The translations under genes were made by a program, and so were the position numbers. Shown here piece after piece: positions 35,517 through 44,142 of a stretch of 64,000 nt of DNA (positions are counted from its first letter, which is position 1; the number at the start of each line of letters is the position of its first letter). The notes beneath the pieces are model-generated. The model was not told the origin of the DNA and made no database searches. It saw nothing but the letters and a program-made list of their open reading frames with translations. The DNA is from Pseudobdellovibrionaceae bacterium. GTDB taxonomy: Bacteria > Bdellovibrionota > Bdellovibrionia > Bdellovibrionales > Bdellovibrionaceae. The stretch covers positions 434,001 through 498,000 of the forward strand of contig JAHBUS010000002.1 of the NCBI GenBank assembly GCA_019637955.1, written 5' to 3'.

Positions 35517-36260
35517 ATGTCGAATTGGCTCAAATCCATCGTCGTCTATACGGACGGCGCTTGCTCCGGCAATCCCGGCCCAGGCGGCTGGGCCTCCATC
35601 GTCGCCTTCCCCGAGGGGCACGTTCGCGAGCTGGGGGGCAAAGAGGCCCCGACGACCAACAATCAAATGGAACTCATGGGTACCATTCGCGCCTTGGATT
35701 TGATCAAAGACCGCGATGAGCCCGTCGTGATTTTTACCGATTCGACCTACGTCATTCGTGGCATCACTCAGTGGGTCTGGGGCTGGAAGAAGCGCGGCTG
35801 GAAAAACGCCGAAGGCCAAGAGGTTTTGAACCGCGACCTCTGGGAGCGTCTGCACCGTCTTGTGCTCGCCCGCAAAGAGGGCAAAGTCGAATGGAAATAC
35901 ATCCGTGGCCACACGGGAAATCCCGGCAACGAACGTTGCGATGAGATCGCGGTGCAATTTTCAAAAGGGCGATGGATCGAACTCTACGACGGACCGCTGG
36001 TCGGCTACGGCGTCGCGATTCATGACTTTCCCGAAGACGTCCCCCTTCCCGAGATGAGACCCAAGGTCGAAAAGAAGGCGGCGTACTCGTATTTATCAAA
36101 CGTCAATGGCGAGACCATGCGGCATCGCGATTGGGCGTCTTGTGAAAAACGTGTCAAAGGCCAGAGCGGCGCCAAGTTCAAAAAGGCGGGCACACCGGCC
36201 GAAGAGGCCGGCATTCTCAGCGACTGGGGTGTGGACCCCTCGCGAGTCAAAGGAGACTGA
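35517..36260 (+). CDS. rnhA: Ribonuclease HI with C-terminal viroplasmin-like domain
   Basis: RNase HI cuts the RNA strand of RNA-DNA hybrids. The active site is complete: D13 (YTDGACSGNPGPGGW), E52, D75 (FTDSTYV), H132 and D142. After the normal domain (about residues 1-150) the 247-residue protein has an extra tail. Residues 190-240 (YLSNVNGE, DWASCEKRVKGQSGAKFKK, ILSDWGV) read like the viroplasmin/hybrid-binding domain, which sits at the N-terminus in eukaryotic RNase H1. The ATG at 35517 begins just before the first strand; the frame is open upstream but implausible. The SDR gene follows after 2 bases. Confidence 0.92.
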   Translation: MSNWLKSIVVYTDGACSGNPGPGGWASIVAFPEGHVRELGGKEAPTTNNQMELMGTIRALDLIKDRDEPVVIFTDSTYVIRGITQWVWGWKKRGWKNAEGQEVLNRDLWERLHRLVLARKEGKVEWKYIRGHTGNPGNERCDEIAVQFSKGRWIELYDGPLVGYGVAIHDFPEDVPLPEMRPKVEKKAAYSYLSNVNGETMRHRDWASCEKRVKGQSGAKFKKAGTPAEEAGILSDWGVDPSRVKGD

Positions 36261-36262
36261 TC

Positions 36263-37039
36263 ATGGAAATTTCAGGCCATCACGTGATGATCACTGGCGC
36301 TAACCGCGGCATCGGCCGTGCGGTGGCGATGATGTGCGCCGAGAACAAAGCGCATTTGCATTTGGTCAACCGCACGCCGGATGACGAACTTCTCGAGGCC
36401 CTCAAGACCGCCGGTGCTTCGTCGGTCACGCAGTACCAAGCCGATCTTGGAACTCGCGCCGGCGTCGACGCGTTTTTGCGAGCTCACGGTGCGCTGGAAG
36501 TCGACATTTTGTTCAACAACGCCGGTCAGCTGACGGGCGGTCTGTTCGAAACGCAAGAGTTTGATGAGATCGAAACCATGATGCAGGTGAACGTGAACGC
36601 GCTCATTCAGCTGAGCCGCCATTACTTGCCGGGGATGCTGACGCGCAAAACCGGGAAGATCATCAATCATTCCTCGGTGGCGGCGTACATGCACTTTCCT
36701 TGCGCCAGCACCTACGCGGCCTCGAAGGCGGCGGTGGCGGCGTTTACAGACTGCCTGCACACGGAACTCAAAGGCACGGGCGTTTCGACTTTGCTTTTGA
36801 TCACCGCGGGCGTTGAAACCCGCATGTTCAAAGACATTCCCAAATTGTACGGCAAAAATCTGGATGTGACTTGGTTGACCAGCATCCCGCCGAAGAAGTA
36901 CGCCGAAATGATCAAGGAGGCGATTCTCGAGGACTTGGACGTGCTCAAGCCGCACGGCCTGAGCGGCCTGGGTCTGCGCTTCGCGCAGCATTTGCCCGAG
37001 GCCTTTCAGAAGATCGTGACCAAGCGATTCACGCGTTAG
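36263..37039 (+). CDS. Short-chain dehydrogenase/reductase
   Basis: A 258-residue classical SDR. The NAD(P)-binding motif TGANRGIG is at residues 11-18, NNAG at 85-88, and the catalytic set is N110, S138, Y151 and K155. The substrate cannot be read from sequence; the classical layout fits a ketone or alcohol of lipid or small-molecule metabolism. It is two bases after rnhA and therefore co-transcribed and probably coupled. Palindromic repeats begin at its stop codon. Confidence 0.92.
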   Translation: MEISGHHVMITGANRGIGRAVAMMCAENKAHLHLVNRTPDDELLEALKTAGASSVTQYQADLGTRAGVDAFLRAHGALEVDILFNNAGQLTGGLFETQEFDEIETMMQVNVNALIQLSRHYLPGMLTRKTGKIINHSSVAAYMHFPCASTYAASKAAVAAFTDCLHTELKGTGVSTLLLITAGVETRMFKDIPKLYGKNLDVTWLTSIPPKKYAEMIKEAILEDLDVLKPHGLSGLGLRFAQHLPEAFQKIVTKRFTR

Positions 37040-37110
37040 CGCTTCGCGCTCGATCTCCCGTGGCGCCTTTGGCGCCTCTCAATCTCCCGTGGCGCCGCCG
37101 GCGCCTCTCG
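37038..37110. repeat. Cluster of three short GC palindromes with 3-base loops
   Basis: AGCGC-TTC-GCGCT (37038-37050) is followed by two tandem 30-base units, each containing GGCGCC, a 3-base loop (TTT, then GCC) and GGCGCC. The units are nearly identical (ATCTCCCGT before, TCTC after). The block fills the gap between the convergent SDR and protease genes and could act as a two-way terminator or mRNA stabiliser. Confidence 0.8.
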
Positions 37111-37114
37111 ATCT

Positions 37115-38302
37115 CTATTGCATTTTTTCGAGGGCCGAGGACCAGTTGGTTTCCTGGTCGAACTTGAGGCCGCGGTAGCGCTCTTGATATTGTGACCAAT
37201 CCCAGCTTGTCGTCGGAATCCAAACCGCCATGCCGTGCGAGTCTTTAAACGCGCTAGACACGCGGTTCACGATGACGACGTCGCTGAGGGCGGCTTGCAC
37301 GTTGGTGAGAGCCGATGCACTCAGCGCGAGAGCGGGCTGCGTTTGCAGGCGCCTCACAAAATCACCCACGTCTTTATAATCGCTGAAGGTGTAGTCTTGC
37401 GTGGCGGTGGCGATGGTTTTGGCTTGGGCCATGTCGGCCGCAGGGAGCGAGTTCAGTTCGCGGGCGAGATTGGCGAAGCTGCGATTAAAGGCGGGCATCT
37501 TCGTCAGATCCATCGCCGAGAGCGTGACCGCACGGGTGCCGTAAATGCCGCCCGAATAGGCCTTCAGATATTCATCCGCGAGATATTCCGACACTTGTGC
37601 GCCGTCGGAGGCCGGCGCGTTGGTCCACCGGCGCAAGAACGTGCTGTAGGGCCAGCCCTGTCCGGGTTCGACCTCCTCGGAGCCGACCATGTAGTGAACG
37701 GAGTCTTGGATTTCGGTGGCGACCTCGGCCATCGCCATTAAGCATGCGTCCGAGCCCATGATGTCGACCTTCTGACCGAGCCGAGTCGCGATCTCTTTAA
37801 ACGCGACGCCCATTTCTTCGGTGGTGATCTTGCTTCCGGTGTAGTCGTCCCAAGAGATGTCTTGAGTTTCAAGCGCCGAGCGCTTGCCATCGGTCGTGAG
37901 CACCCGGTGCCAGCCGCCACCATGGTTCCAGATCGCCACGAAGTAACGCTTCGCGGGGTAGTTGCGCGCGCCCCAATCCACGAAATCCACCAGGTTTTGC
38001 CATTGCCCCATGTCCACGCGCGGAAGTTCTTCGACCACGTCGTGGCTGCCTTTGTGAACCAAAATGCGGCGGGTGGTGGGATGCATTTTCGACGCCCATT
38101 GCACCACCACGTTCACGTCAGATGTCGACCCGATCTCCTGCATCTGCTCGACGTTCATTTCACCGTACCAATCCAGATTGTTGTGACCATTCAGGAAGAC
38201 CAGAAAGGTCCACTCTTTGAGTGGCTGCGACGCGCGCGCAGGTAGGGCCGAGCAGAAAAACGCAAAGCCAAGGATGACCAGCATCCGTGCGTGGTGGTTC
38301 AT
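37115..38302 (-). CDS. Secreted clostripain-like cysteine protease (C11)
   Basis: A 395-residue product with a signal peptide (to about SALPARA). The C11 catalytic dyad is visible: H127 in AIWNHGGGW and C187 in GSDACLMAM, each in its family context, plus the N-terminal FLNGHNNLD and SEEVEPGQGWPY segments. Clostripain-family enzymes usually cut after Arg or Lys. The ATG at 38302 has a strong AGGAGG upstream; the frame is open 35 codons earlier but without support. It is divergent from the patatin gene with a 200-base gap that holds the promoter listed at 38466. Confidence 0.9.
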   Translation of the reverse strand: MNHHARMLVILGFAFFCSALPARASQPLKEWTFLVFLNGHNNLDWYGEMNVEQMQEIGSTSDVNVVVQWASKMHPTTRRILVHKGSHDVVEELPRVDMGQWQNLVDFVDWGARNYPAKRYFVAIWNHGGGWHRVLTTDGKRSALETQDISWDDYTGSKITTEEMGVAFKEIATRLGQKVDIMGSDACLMAMAEVATEIQDSVHYMVGSEEVEPGQGWPYSTFLRRWTNAPASDGAQVSEYLADEYLKAYSGGIYGTRAVTLSAMDLTKMPAFNRSFANLARELNSLPAADMAQAKTIATATQDYTFSDYKDVGDFVRRLQTQPALALSASALTNVQAALSDVVIVNRVSSAFKDSHGMAVWIPTTSWDWSQYQERYRGLKFDQETNWSSALEKMQ

Positions 38303-38465
38303 TCTTCCTCCTGAAGAAATCGGTTCAATCCGGGTTTCTCTCAGGATAGACGCAGGACCCCGGGTGCGTTCAAAAGCCGCCACTGGTTCCAGCTTGAAAC
38401 TGGGCATGCGTCCTCGGCAAATTCTGCCGGTCTAGTCGGCATTTGCTTTGTGAAGGGAACTTGAA

Positions 38466-38494
38466 TTGTCATTCGCCACAGGTGTTCGTATTTT
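38466..38494 (+). promoter_or_regulatory. Candidate sigma70-type promoter for the patatin gene
   Basis: TTGTCA (38466-38471) and TATTTT (38489-38494) are 17 bases apart. A start of transcription about 7 bases on would fall at or just before the ATG at 38503, which has no ribosome-binding site, so a leaderless mRNA is possible. Confidence 0.4.
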
Positions 38495-38502
38495 GGTCAG
38501 CG

Positions 38503-39654
38503 ATGACTCCTGTTCCCCACGCCCGCAAACATGCCCTAGTCCTCACCGGTGGCGGTGCTCGTGCCGCTTATCAAGTCGGCGCGCTCAAAGCGATCGCCGA
38601 GCTGATGAAGTTCGATGGCTGTCCGTTTCAGATCATCTCCGGCTACTCGGCTGGGGCGATCAATGGCGTGTGGCTCGCGAGCCGGTGCGAAAGTTTTGCG
38701 GAGGCCACCCAAGGCATGTGGGATCAGTGGGCGAATCTCAAAACCGAAAAGATCTTTAAGACCGACGCGCCCAACTTTTTCATGATCGGCTTGCGCTGGC
38801 TCAAAGACCGATCCCTGGGCGGCGCCACGGGAGAAAAGCAAATCACCTACCTGCTCAATACCGAGCCGCTTCGCAAGTTCATCAATGAGCAGATCAATTT
38901 TAACAATATTAAGCGCCACATCGAGGCGGGGACCCTGCAAGGTCTTTCGGTCACGGCCGCTAATTACAACAGCGGTTATTCAACGACCTTCTTTTCAACG
39001 CCAGATGGAGTCCAAGAGTGGTCCAACTTCAACCGCGTGGGCGTGCGCACGGACATCACGGCCGAGCACGTGATGGCCTCGGCGGCCATCCCGATTTTTT
39101 TTCCGCCCGTGCAGTTGAATGGCGCCTTCTACGGCGACGGCATGGTGCGCCTCGGGTCTCCGTTGAGCTCGGCCATTCGAATGGGCGCCGATAAGATGTT
39201 GGTGATTGGCGTTCGCGGTGTCAGCGCGCACCCGGAGCTTCCGTCGCAGCAGCACTTCAAGACCGTTTCCATTAGCGAGATTGCCGGCACGATTCTCAAT
39301 GGATTGTTCTTAGACTCTTTGGAGTCCGATCTGCAGCGCATGGAACGGGTGAACCGGACGCTCTCGCTCATGACCGAGGACGAGCTGGGACGACAGAAAG
39401 ACCATCTGCGCGCCATCCCCGTTCTGAGTTTGAGGCCTTCGAAAGAGGTCAGCAACCTCTCGGCCTGCGAGAGTGAAAGCCTGCCTTCAACTTTGCGATT
39501 TCTTCTTCGCGGCATCGGAATGCGCGACGGGAAAGGCTCCGACCTTTTGAGTTACCTGTCCTTTGAGCCCGAATACATGCAGTCACTTCTTCGGCTCGGT
39601 TTTGAGGACACGATGGCGCGCGAACAAGAGATTCGTGATTTTTTCAAAGACTAA
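38503..39654 (+). CDS. Patatin-like phospholipase
   Basis: A 383-residue serine hydrolase of the patatin family. The oxyanion glycines GGGAR are at residues 16-20, the nucleophile is S49 in GYSAG, and the catalytic aspartate is D212 in YGDG. No signal peptide is seen, so it is cytoplasmic or exported by another route. It has a long C-terminal part after the catalytic domain. The open frame starts 20 codons earlier with TTG, but ATG 38503 fits the family start. A strong hairpin terminator begins inside its stop codon. Confidence 0.9.
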   Translation: MTPVPHARKHALVLTGGGARAAYQVGALKAIAELMKFDGCPFQIISGYSAGAINGVWLASRCESFAEATQGMWDQWANLKTEKIFKTDAPNFFMIGLRWLKDRSLGGATGEKQITYLLNTEPLRKFINEQINFNNIKRHIEAGTLQGLSVTAANYNSGYSTTFFSTPDGVQEWSNFNRVGVRTDITAEHVMASAAIPIFFPPVQLNGAFYGDGMVRLGSPLSSAIRMGADKMLVIGVRGVSAHPELPSQQHFKTVSISEIAGTILNGLFLDSLESDLQRMERVNRTLSLMTEDELGRQKDHLRAIPVLSLRPSKEVSNLSACESESLPSTLRFLLRGIGMRDGKGSDLLSYLSFEPEYMQSLLRLGFEDTMAREQEIRDFFKD

Positions 39655-39673
39655 CCTCCGCTACGGAGGTTTT
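39653..39673 (+). terminator. Intrinsic terminator of the patatin gene
   Basis: AACCTCCG (39653-39660), loop CTA, CGGAGGTT (39664-39671), then TT. The stem is perfect, 8 bp long, and starts within the TAA stop codon. The T-run is short. A similar hairpin with one mismatch lies at 60982-60998. Confidence 0.65.
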
Positions 39674-39710
39674 GCACTTGAGATGCCGTCATGAGCGTTG
39701 TTTCAAAAGC

Positions 39711-40934
39711 TTATTTCAAGGCCCACTTCGAAAGGCTGAGTGTTTGATCTGGCACTGATGCGAACCGCTTGCGCGAGATTCCCAGCGATTCGATCAAAGT
39801 GGCCGCGACATTCTCGGGTCGAATGATGCGCGCGCCTTCACGCACGCGCGTGGGGAGGCCCGTTGCGGGGTCGATCGGCGAGGCGATGTGGTACGACGAG
39901 CCGGTTTTCGACTGGGCGTGGGTGACCAGGTTCGAGCCCCCGATCGTGGTGCCGCCCTTGATGCGCGGGCCGAGGAGCACGACGGAGTTGGTGAGCGGGT
40001 TGTGATCTTTGCCGTTCGAAGTGTTCAAGGCTGCCGTGCGCGAAAATTCTGACGTGATCATAAAGGTGGTGCGGTCGAGAAGACTTTGGCCGGAGCCGTT
40101 CACTTCGACTTTCGAGAAAAGATCGAAGACCTCCGCGACTTTTTCCCACGCCTTGGTCTGCTGTGCGAGGTGCGTGCCCGGGTGGGCGGCGTGCGTGTCG
40201 AGGTTCTCATTGAAGGAGAGAACACCGATTTGCGAGAGGCCCGCGCCGAAGAGGCCGGCCAAGTGATGTAGATCGCCCACGTTCGAACCTTGCTGCTTGA
40301 ACATCTCGACGATGTCTTTGAGCGTTTTGAGCTTTTGCGCCGAGCCCGCGAGTCCCGCTTCGATACGCGAGATCAGATTGCGGTCGTTCTGCGAGGATTG
40401 AAAAGGTGCACTTGAGCCATTCATGAATGAAGGCACGTTGCCGAGCTGCGTGACCAGTTGCCCGCGCACGCCCAAGTAAACGCTTGAATTGGTGGCCACG
40501 CCCATCAGTTCGGCGGGGCGTGTTTCCAAAACCTCGACGCCGAAATCGCCCCAGGATTGATTGGTCGAACCGCTCTGCATGTAGCGTTCGGCGGCACCGT
40601 GCCCGTTGTCCGAAGGACTTAAGAAAACGCCATTCACCACGCAAAGCCGTGAAGCATAATTCTTGATTGGCAGCATCGAAGGGCCAAAGGCGATATTGCC
40701 GATGCGGGCGATGTCGGAGGGGTTGTATTCGATGTACATGTCACGCTGATCGGGGAGCGCCGTGAGCCAGGGGTCCGCCCCGAGTGTGATGTCCCAACCG
40801 CCCGTGATCGCGATCTGCACGAAGAACCAAGGCGCCTCGCCTTGGGCACGTGCCGCGGGCAAAAAGGCAAGCTCCGCGAGGCTCGCGGCGAGAGCGAAAG
40901 ATCCGGATGTTTTTAGAAAATCACGTCGGTTCAT
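39711..40934 (-). CDS. Tat-exported DUF1501 family protein
   Basis: A 407-residue product with a twin-arginine signal (MNRRDFLKTSGSFALAASLAELAF, cut near ARA). The mature protein has the sulfatase/alkaline-phosphatase-like DUF1501 layout, with a GGWD motif and a late HNPLTNSVVLLGPRIKGG segment. The reaction catalysed is unknown. The ATG at 40934 has GAGG six bases upstream. It is the last gene of a coupled four-gene operon with a cytochrome-like protein; DUF1501 proteins are often found next to DUF1800 or DUF1549/1553 proteins in planctomycetes and myxobacteria. Confidence 0.85.
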   Translation of the reverse strand: MNRRDFLKTSGSFALAASLAELAFLPAARAQGEAPWFFVQIAITGGWDITLGADPWLTALPDQRDMYIEYNPSDIARIGNIAFGPSMLPIKNYASRLCVVNGVFLSPSDNGHGAAERYMQSGSTNQSWGDFGVEVLETRPAELMGVATNSSVYLGVRGQLVTQLGNVPSFMNGSSAPFQSSQNDRNLISRIEAGLAGSAQKLKTLKDIVEMFKQQGSNVGDLHHLAGLFGAGLSQIGVLSFNENLDTHAAHPGTHLAQQTKAWEKVAEVFDLFSKVEVNGSGQSLLDRTTFMITSEFSRTAALNTSNGKDHNPLTNSVVLLGPRIKGGTTIGGSNLVTHAQSKTGSSYHIASPIDPATGLPTRVREGARIIRPENVAATLIESLGISRKRFASVPDQTLSLSKWALK

Positions 40935-40942
40935 TCTCGTCC

Positions 40943-41578
40943 TCACTGGTACATCAAAAATTCGTCGCGTTTGAGCAAGATTAGGAGCGCTTGACGGGTG
41001 CCTTCCATCGCGTAGGCGCTAACTCCGGGAGGAAACACGTGGCGCATCAGGTCTTGGCGGTACTGCTTCGGGTCGGTCATGCGTCCGTAAGCTTGAATTT
41101 CTTCATCGGTTCCGAGCACCCAGCGCATCAGGTGCGCGATGTAGGCTTCGCGCTCGGCCTCGCTCGCGGGAACCATGACGGTCGTCATCGCCTTGAGCAC
41201 CTGCTCGTCGACAACTCCCGCAAGCAGAGGGGCCATGATCTCGCGCACGATTTGGGTTCGCTTCGCCAAGAGTTCGGGCGAGGTGTCCGTGCTGTAGAAA
41301 AGGTTGTAGGAGTAGTTGTTCAAACACGTCGACCACACCGTCACGAAGGCGGCGCCCGGCTCGTCGGCAAAAGGCTCGCCCGTTTGCATGTTCTGGTCGC
41401 CCATGGCGGCGCGGTCGTTGTCCGAGAGCGAATCGCAGCTCGAGCCCGAGATCCCGTTGAATTTTTCTTTGAGAGAAAGCAACAGGTCCTGCGGCGATTT
41501 GTAACCGCCGCGGAAGCTCGCCTGGCTATGGAGGCCGAGGGCCATCGTTAAAAGAAGAATCGAGATCGCGAGTTTCAC
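40943..41578 (-). CDS. Small secreted protein of the DUF1501 operon
   Basis: A 211-residue product with a signal peptide (MKLAISILLLTMALGLHSQA). The mature protein is helical and holds two cysteines (SSCDSL and STCLNN). The C-terminal third contains helices ending in LLILLKRDEFLMYQ. It resembles no domain I know, though the layout recalls DUF1592/DUF1587-style segments. It overlaps the upstream cytochrome gene by 4 bases and is followed by the DUF1501 gene after 8 bases. Confidence 0.65.
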   Translation of the reverse strand: MKLAISILLLTMALGLHSQASFRGGYKSPQDLLLSLKEKFNGISGSSCDSLSDNDRAAMGDQNMQTGEPFADEPGAAFVTVWSTCLNNYSYNLFYSTDTSPELLAKRTQIVREIMAPLLAGVVDEQVLKAMTTVMVPASEAEREAYIAHLMRWVLGTDEEIQAYGRMTDPKQYRQDLMRHVFPPGVSAYAMEGTRQALLILLKRDEFLMYQ

Positions 41579-43092
41579 GGAGCCACCGTTCTGCGCCCGG
41601 TTTCATCGGGGGCGCCATCCGCAATCCAAGATTTGAGCAAGTTCACTTCGCGCAAAGACGTCCGCCAGGGCGCCGTGCGGGGAGGCATAACGGGGCTTTC
41701 GCCGTCATGGGCGAGATCCATCGCGCGCGAGATCTTGCGCGTCCATCGGGCCATTTCATCGGCGCTACCGCCGATCGGCCATTTGGTGAAGTCAGGGAAG
41801 CTGCCATCGTCCGAGTTCGAATTGTACTGATCTTTGTGGCAGTCCTGGCATTTTTTGAGGAAGGTCTTGACGTGCTGTGCGCGAATCTCGGCCTCGCTCA
41901 TGAGTCGGCCCAATTCAAAAAACTCGGGCTGTTTCAAGAGAATTTTGATGAAGTCGTTGGTGCGGCGTCCGACGCGGTCGAACTCGGCGCTGAGCTGCGC
42001 GCGGCGGGCATCGCTCAACTTGTGGCGCGAACCCATGAACCAGGACCAAAAGTGATCGACCTGACACGAGACATATTCGGGCTGCTGCGTGATCGCGGCC
42101 CCGAGCTCGCCGATTCCCTTCACGGGCACTTTAACGATCTGCTGCCCGCGCTTAAAGCTGAGCGCGCCGGGAGAGGCTTGCGCCGAGAGCGCGAACGGCG
42201 ATGTCAAGAAGGTGCGGCCCATCGGATCGAGCTTGAAGTGGCAGGCATTGCAGTCGGGACGAGACCCGTGAAGCGAATCGCTCTGTTGAGCCATGGTGCG
42301 GATTTCGTTTTCGGTCATGCTCTGGTCGTGCGGGAGCATCAGATCAAAAATTTGATCGTCTTTGCCCTCGGTCGACGGGATCGCCGCTGACATCGAGTCG
42401 CACAAGAAAACGCGGAACACTTCGGCCGCGCGTTTGCGGTTCTTATTCAGGCCCGTGGTCACGAACCGGGTCATAAAGCGGCTGGTGGTGATCGCGCCCG
42501 CGACGCGAGGGTCGTTGCCGCTAAAGCGAACGTCGCGGTGAGTTTCATTGGAGAGTTCCGACGAGTAGGTCCCCGAAAGCGACTTGAGATCCGGGATCAG
42601 CGCGGCCATAAAGCCGTAGTCGTTGACGCCGATGCCTTGAATCACCGCGAAGCGCTCGCTCGGAAAGAGGCGGTAGTCTTTTGCTATCAAGAGGTCGTCC
42701 CAAGAGCGGTTTTGGCGCCCCATCTCGGTGAACAAATAGGTCAGCGCGTTCTTCTCATGATATTCGGATTCAAAAAGGCTGGGTGAGCCGCCCTCGCGTC
42801 CCAGCAAGCGGGCCGCGGTTTTCAGGCGAAAGAGCTCTTCAAGCCGCACGCGCATCTTGAACGCGTGTTGATCGCTGGCCAAATACTGGTCGGTCTTGGT
42901 TTCGAGAAAACGCGCACCGTTCCCAAGACGCAGGGCCGTCTCGAGTTCGGCCCGTTCGCCTTGGGTGGGCCCGTGTCCGCGAATCACCTGGCTGAGCCGG
43001 TTCAGTTTGGCGAAGTCGCCAATGGTTTCGGCCTTCGCCTGAAATATCAGGCCAAAGCTCAAGGCCCAGCCCACCATCAAGAGCGGTTTCAT
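41575..43092 (-). CDS. Secreted DUF1588/DUF1585-like protein with two haem c motifs
   Basis: A 505-residue exported protein (signal peptide to about residue 21). Two CXXCH sites are present: C281-x-x-C284-H285 in PDCNACHFKLDPMGRTF, the DUF1588 signature, and C415-x-x-C418-H419 in KKCQDCHKD. The segment QPEYVSCQVDHFWSWFMG matches DUF1585. These are domains of planctomycete and myxobacterial multi-domain cytochromes of unknown function. The ATG overlaps the upstream stop by 4 bases, and its stop overlaps the downstream start by 4 bases. Confidence 0.82.
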   Translation of the reverse strand: MKPLLMVGWALSFGLIFQAKAETIGDFAKLNRLSQVIRGHGPTQGERAELETALRLGNGARFLETKTDQYLASDQHAFKMRVRLEELFRLKTAARLLGREGGSPSLFESEYHEKNALTYLFTEMGRQNRSWDDLLIAKDYRLFPSERFAVIQGIGVNDYGFMAALIPDLKSLSGTYSSELSNETHRDVRFSGNDPRVAGAITTSRFMTRFVTTGLNKNRKRAAEVFRVFLCDSMSAAIPSTEGKDDQIFDLMLPHDQSMTENEIRTMAQQSDSLHGSRPDCNACHFKLDPMGRTFLTSPFALSAQASPGALSFKRGQQIVKVPVKGIGELGAAITQQPEYVSCQVDHFWSWFMGSRHKLSDARRAQLSAEFDRVGRRTNDFIKILLKQPEFFELGRLMSEAEIRAQHVKTFLKKCQDCHKDQYNSNSDDGSFPDFTKWPIGGSADEMARWTRKISRAMDLAHDGESPVMPPRTAPWRTSLREVNLLKSWIADGAPDETGRRTVAP

Positions 43093-44033
43093 TCAAAGGC
43101 TCCCGCGAATGTGGCCGATTCGGCGTTGGTGGCAATGCCTTTCATCGAAAATTCAATGCGCGTGAGAATGTCGATTGGAAAAGGGCCTTGCACCGGAGTG
43201 ACATTCTTAATCTCTTCGCGAAGCTCGTTGATGATCTGCGTGGTTTTTCCGAGGCTCATATTGAAAGTCGTCTGGCAGAGTTCGCCTTGTTTGTCGTGCG
43301 TGACCAGCGTCGCGGGACCTTGCGAGACCAAGGCGGGCGAACCCGCGAAGGCGGTGTAATAAGTGGCATTGTCGATCTGATACGTATTGCCATTCAGAAT
43401 CGAAAGCTGAACATCGAAGCCGCCATTGACTGCTTGGTTCTCGGCGACGTTGGTTTCGAGCGTGGATGTGTTGGTCTCTCCCGACCACGAAGCCACCGAC
43501 AACGCGGTGGGAAGCACGCGGCCCGGAACATTGGGCACATTGGTGAGCCATTCGAACTTATCGCAGCTCAGACGCCCCTTCAGACCCGCGAGCGTGCGCG
43601 AGCCTAGACGCTGCTGCTCTTCGATCGAAACAAAGTGAACGCCTTGCTGCTCGACCAGATGCTGTTTGGGTTGTCCGCCGCCGGGCAGATACATCACTTC
43701 TTGGCCGAGGCGGGACGCCTCGGGGTGTTTGGTCCAAATAAAAAGACCGTCGGCGACGACGAGGGGGAGCGTCAGTTCGCAGCGAGCGGCCGCCTGAGAA
43801 GATACGCAGAGAGTTTCGGTGAGATCCATTTGCATCGCGCTCCAACGCATTTGCGAGCGGCGCTGCAAGTACCGGGCTTCGCGCCCATCCTCGAAGCTCA
43901 TCACGATCACGGTGCCGGTGGGCTCGGCGCTTTTCAAAACTTTGAATCGTTGGTTGGTCTGCGCGCCCGCCATTGCGGCTTGGAGACAGCCGGAGATCAG
44001 AACTAAAATGGAGAGAGCTCGAAGTGGGTGCAT
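43089..44033 (-). CDS. Secreted protein heading the DUF1501 operon
   Basis: A 314-residue product with a signal peptide cut near AMAGA, possibly with a cysteine (SGC) that could be a lipobox. The rest is beta-rich, with several cysteines and no domain I recognise. It is the first gene of the operon whose members overlap by 4 bases, so it is probably made in step with the cytochrome-like protein. The upstream ribosome-binding site is weak. Confidence 0.65.
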   Translation of the reverse strand: MHPLRALSILVLISGCLQAAMAGAQTNQRFKVLKSAEPTGTVIVMSFEDGREARYLQRRSQMRWSAMQMDLTETLCVSSQAAARCELTLPLVVADGLFIWTKHPEASRLGQEVMYLPGGGQPKQHLVEQQGVHFVSIEEQQRLGSRTLAGLKGRLSCDKFEWLTNVPNVPGRVLPTALSVASWSGETNTSTLETNVAENQAVNGGFDVQLSILNGNTYQIDNATYYTAFAGSPALVSQGPATLVTHDKQGELCQTTFNMSLGKTTQIINELREEIKNVTPVQGPFPIDILTRIEFSMKGIATNAESATFAGAFE

Positions 44034-44142
44034 CGGCCGGAGCCGGTGCGAGCCTTGTTCCAGCCCAAGAAGCGTTCAAACGCCGTTAGGGCATGGGTCT
44101 GGTGACCAGCTTTTAGCGGGGTGACGATTCTGGGCCCAACCT

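Noticed and set aside
37038-37110. Possible small gene in the repeat block
   Set aside because: No start with a ribosome-binding site and no frame beyond the repeats.
39711-40934. Calling the DUF1501 protein a sulfatase
   Set aside because: It has a related fold but no clear sulfatase Cys/Ser-x-Pro-x-Arg motif in the sequence I can read.
44034-44142. Terminator between the DUF1501 operon and the 44143 lipoprotein
   Set aside because: I found only imperfect GC repeats and no T-run.
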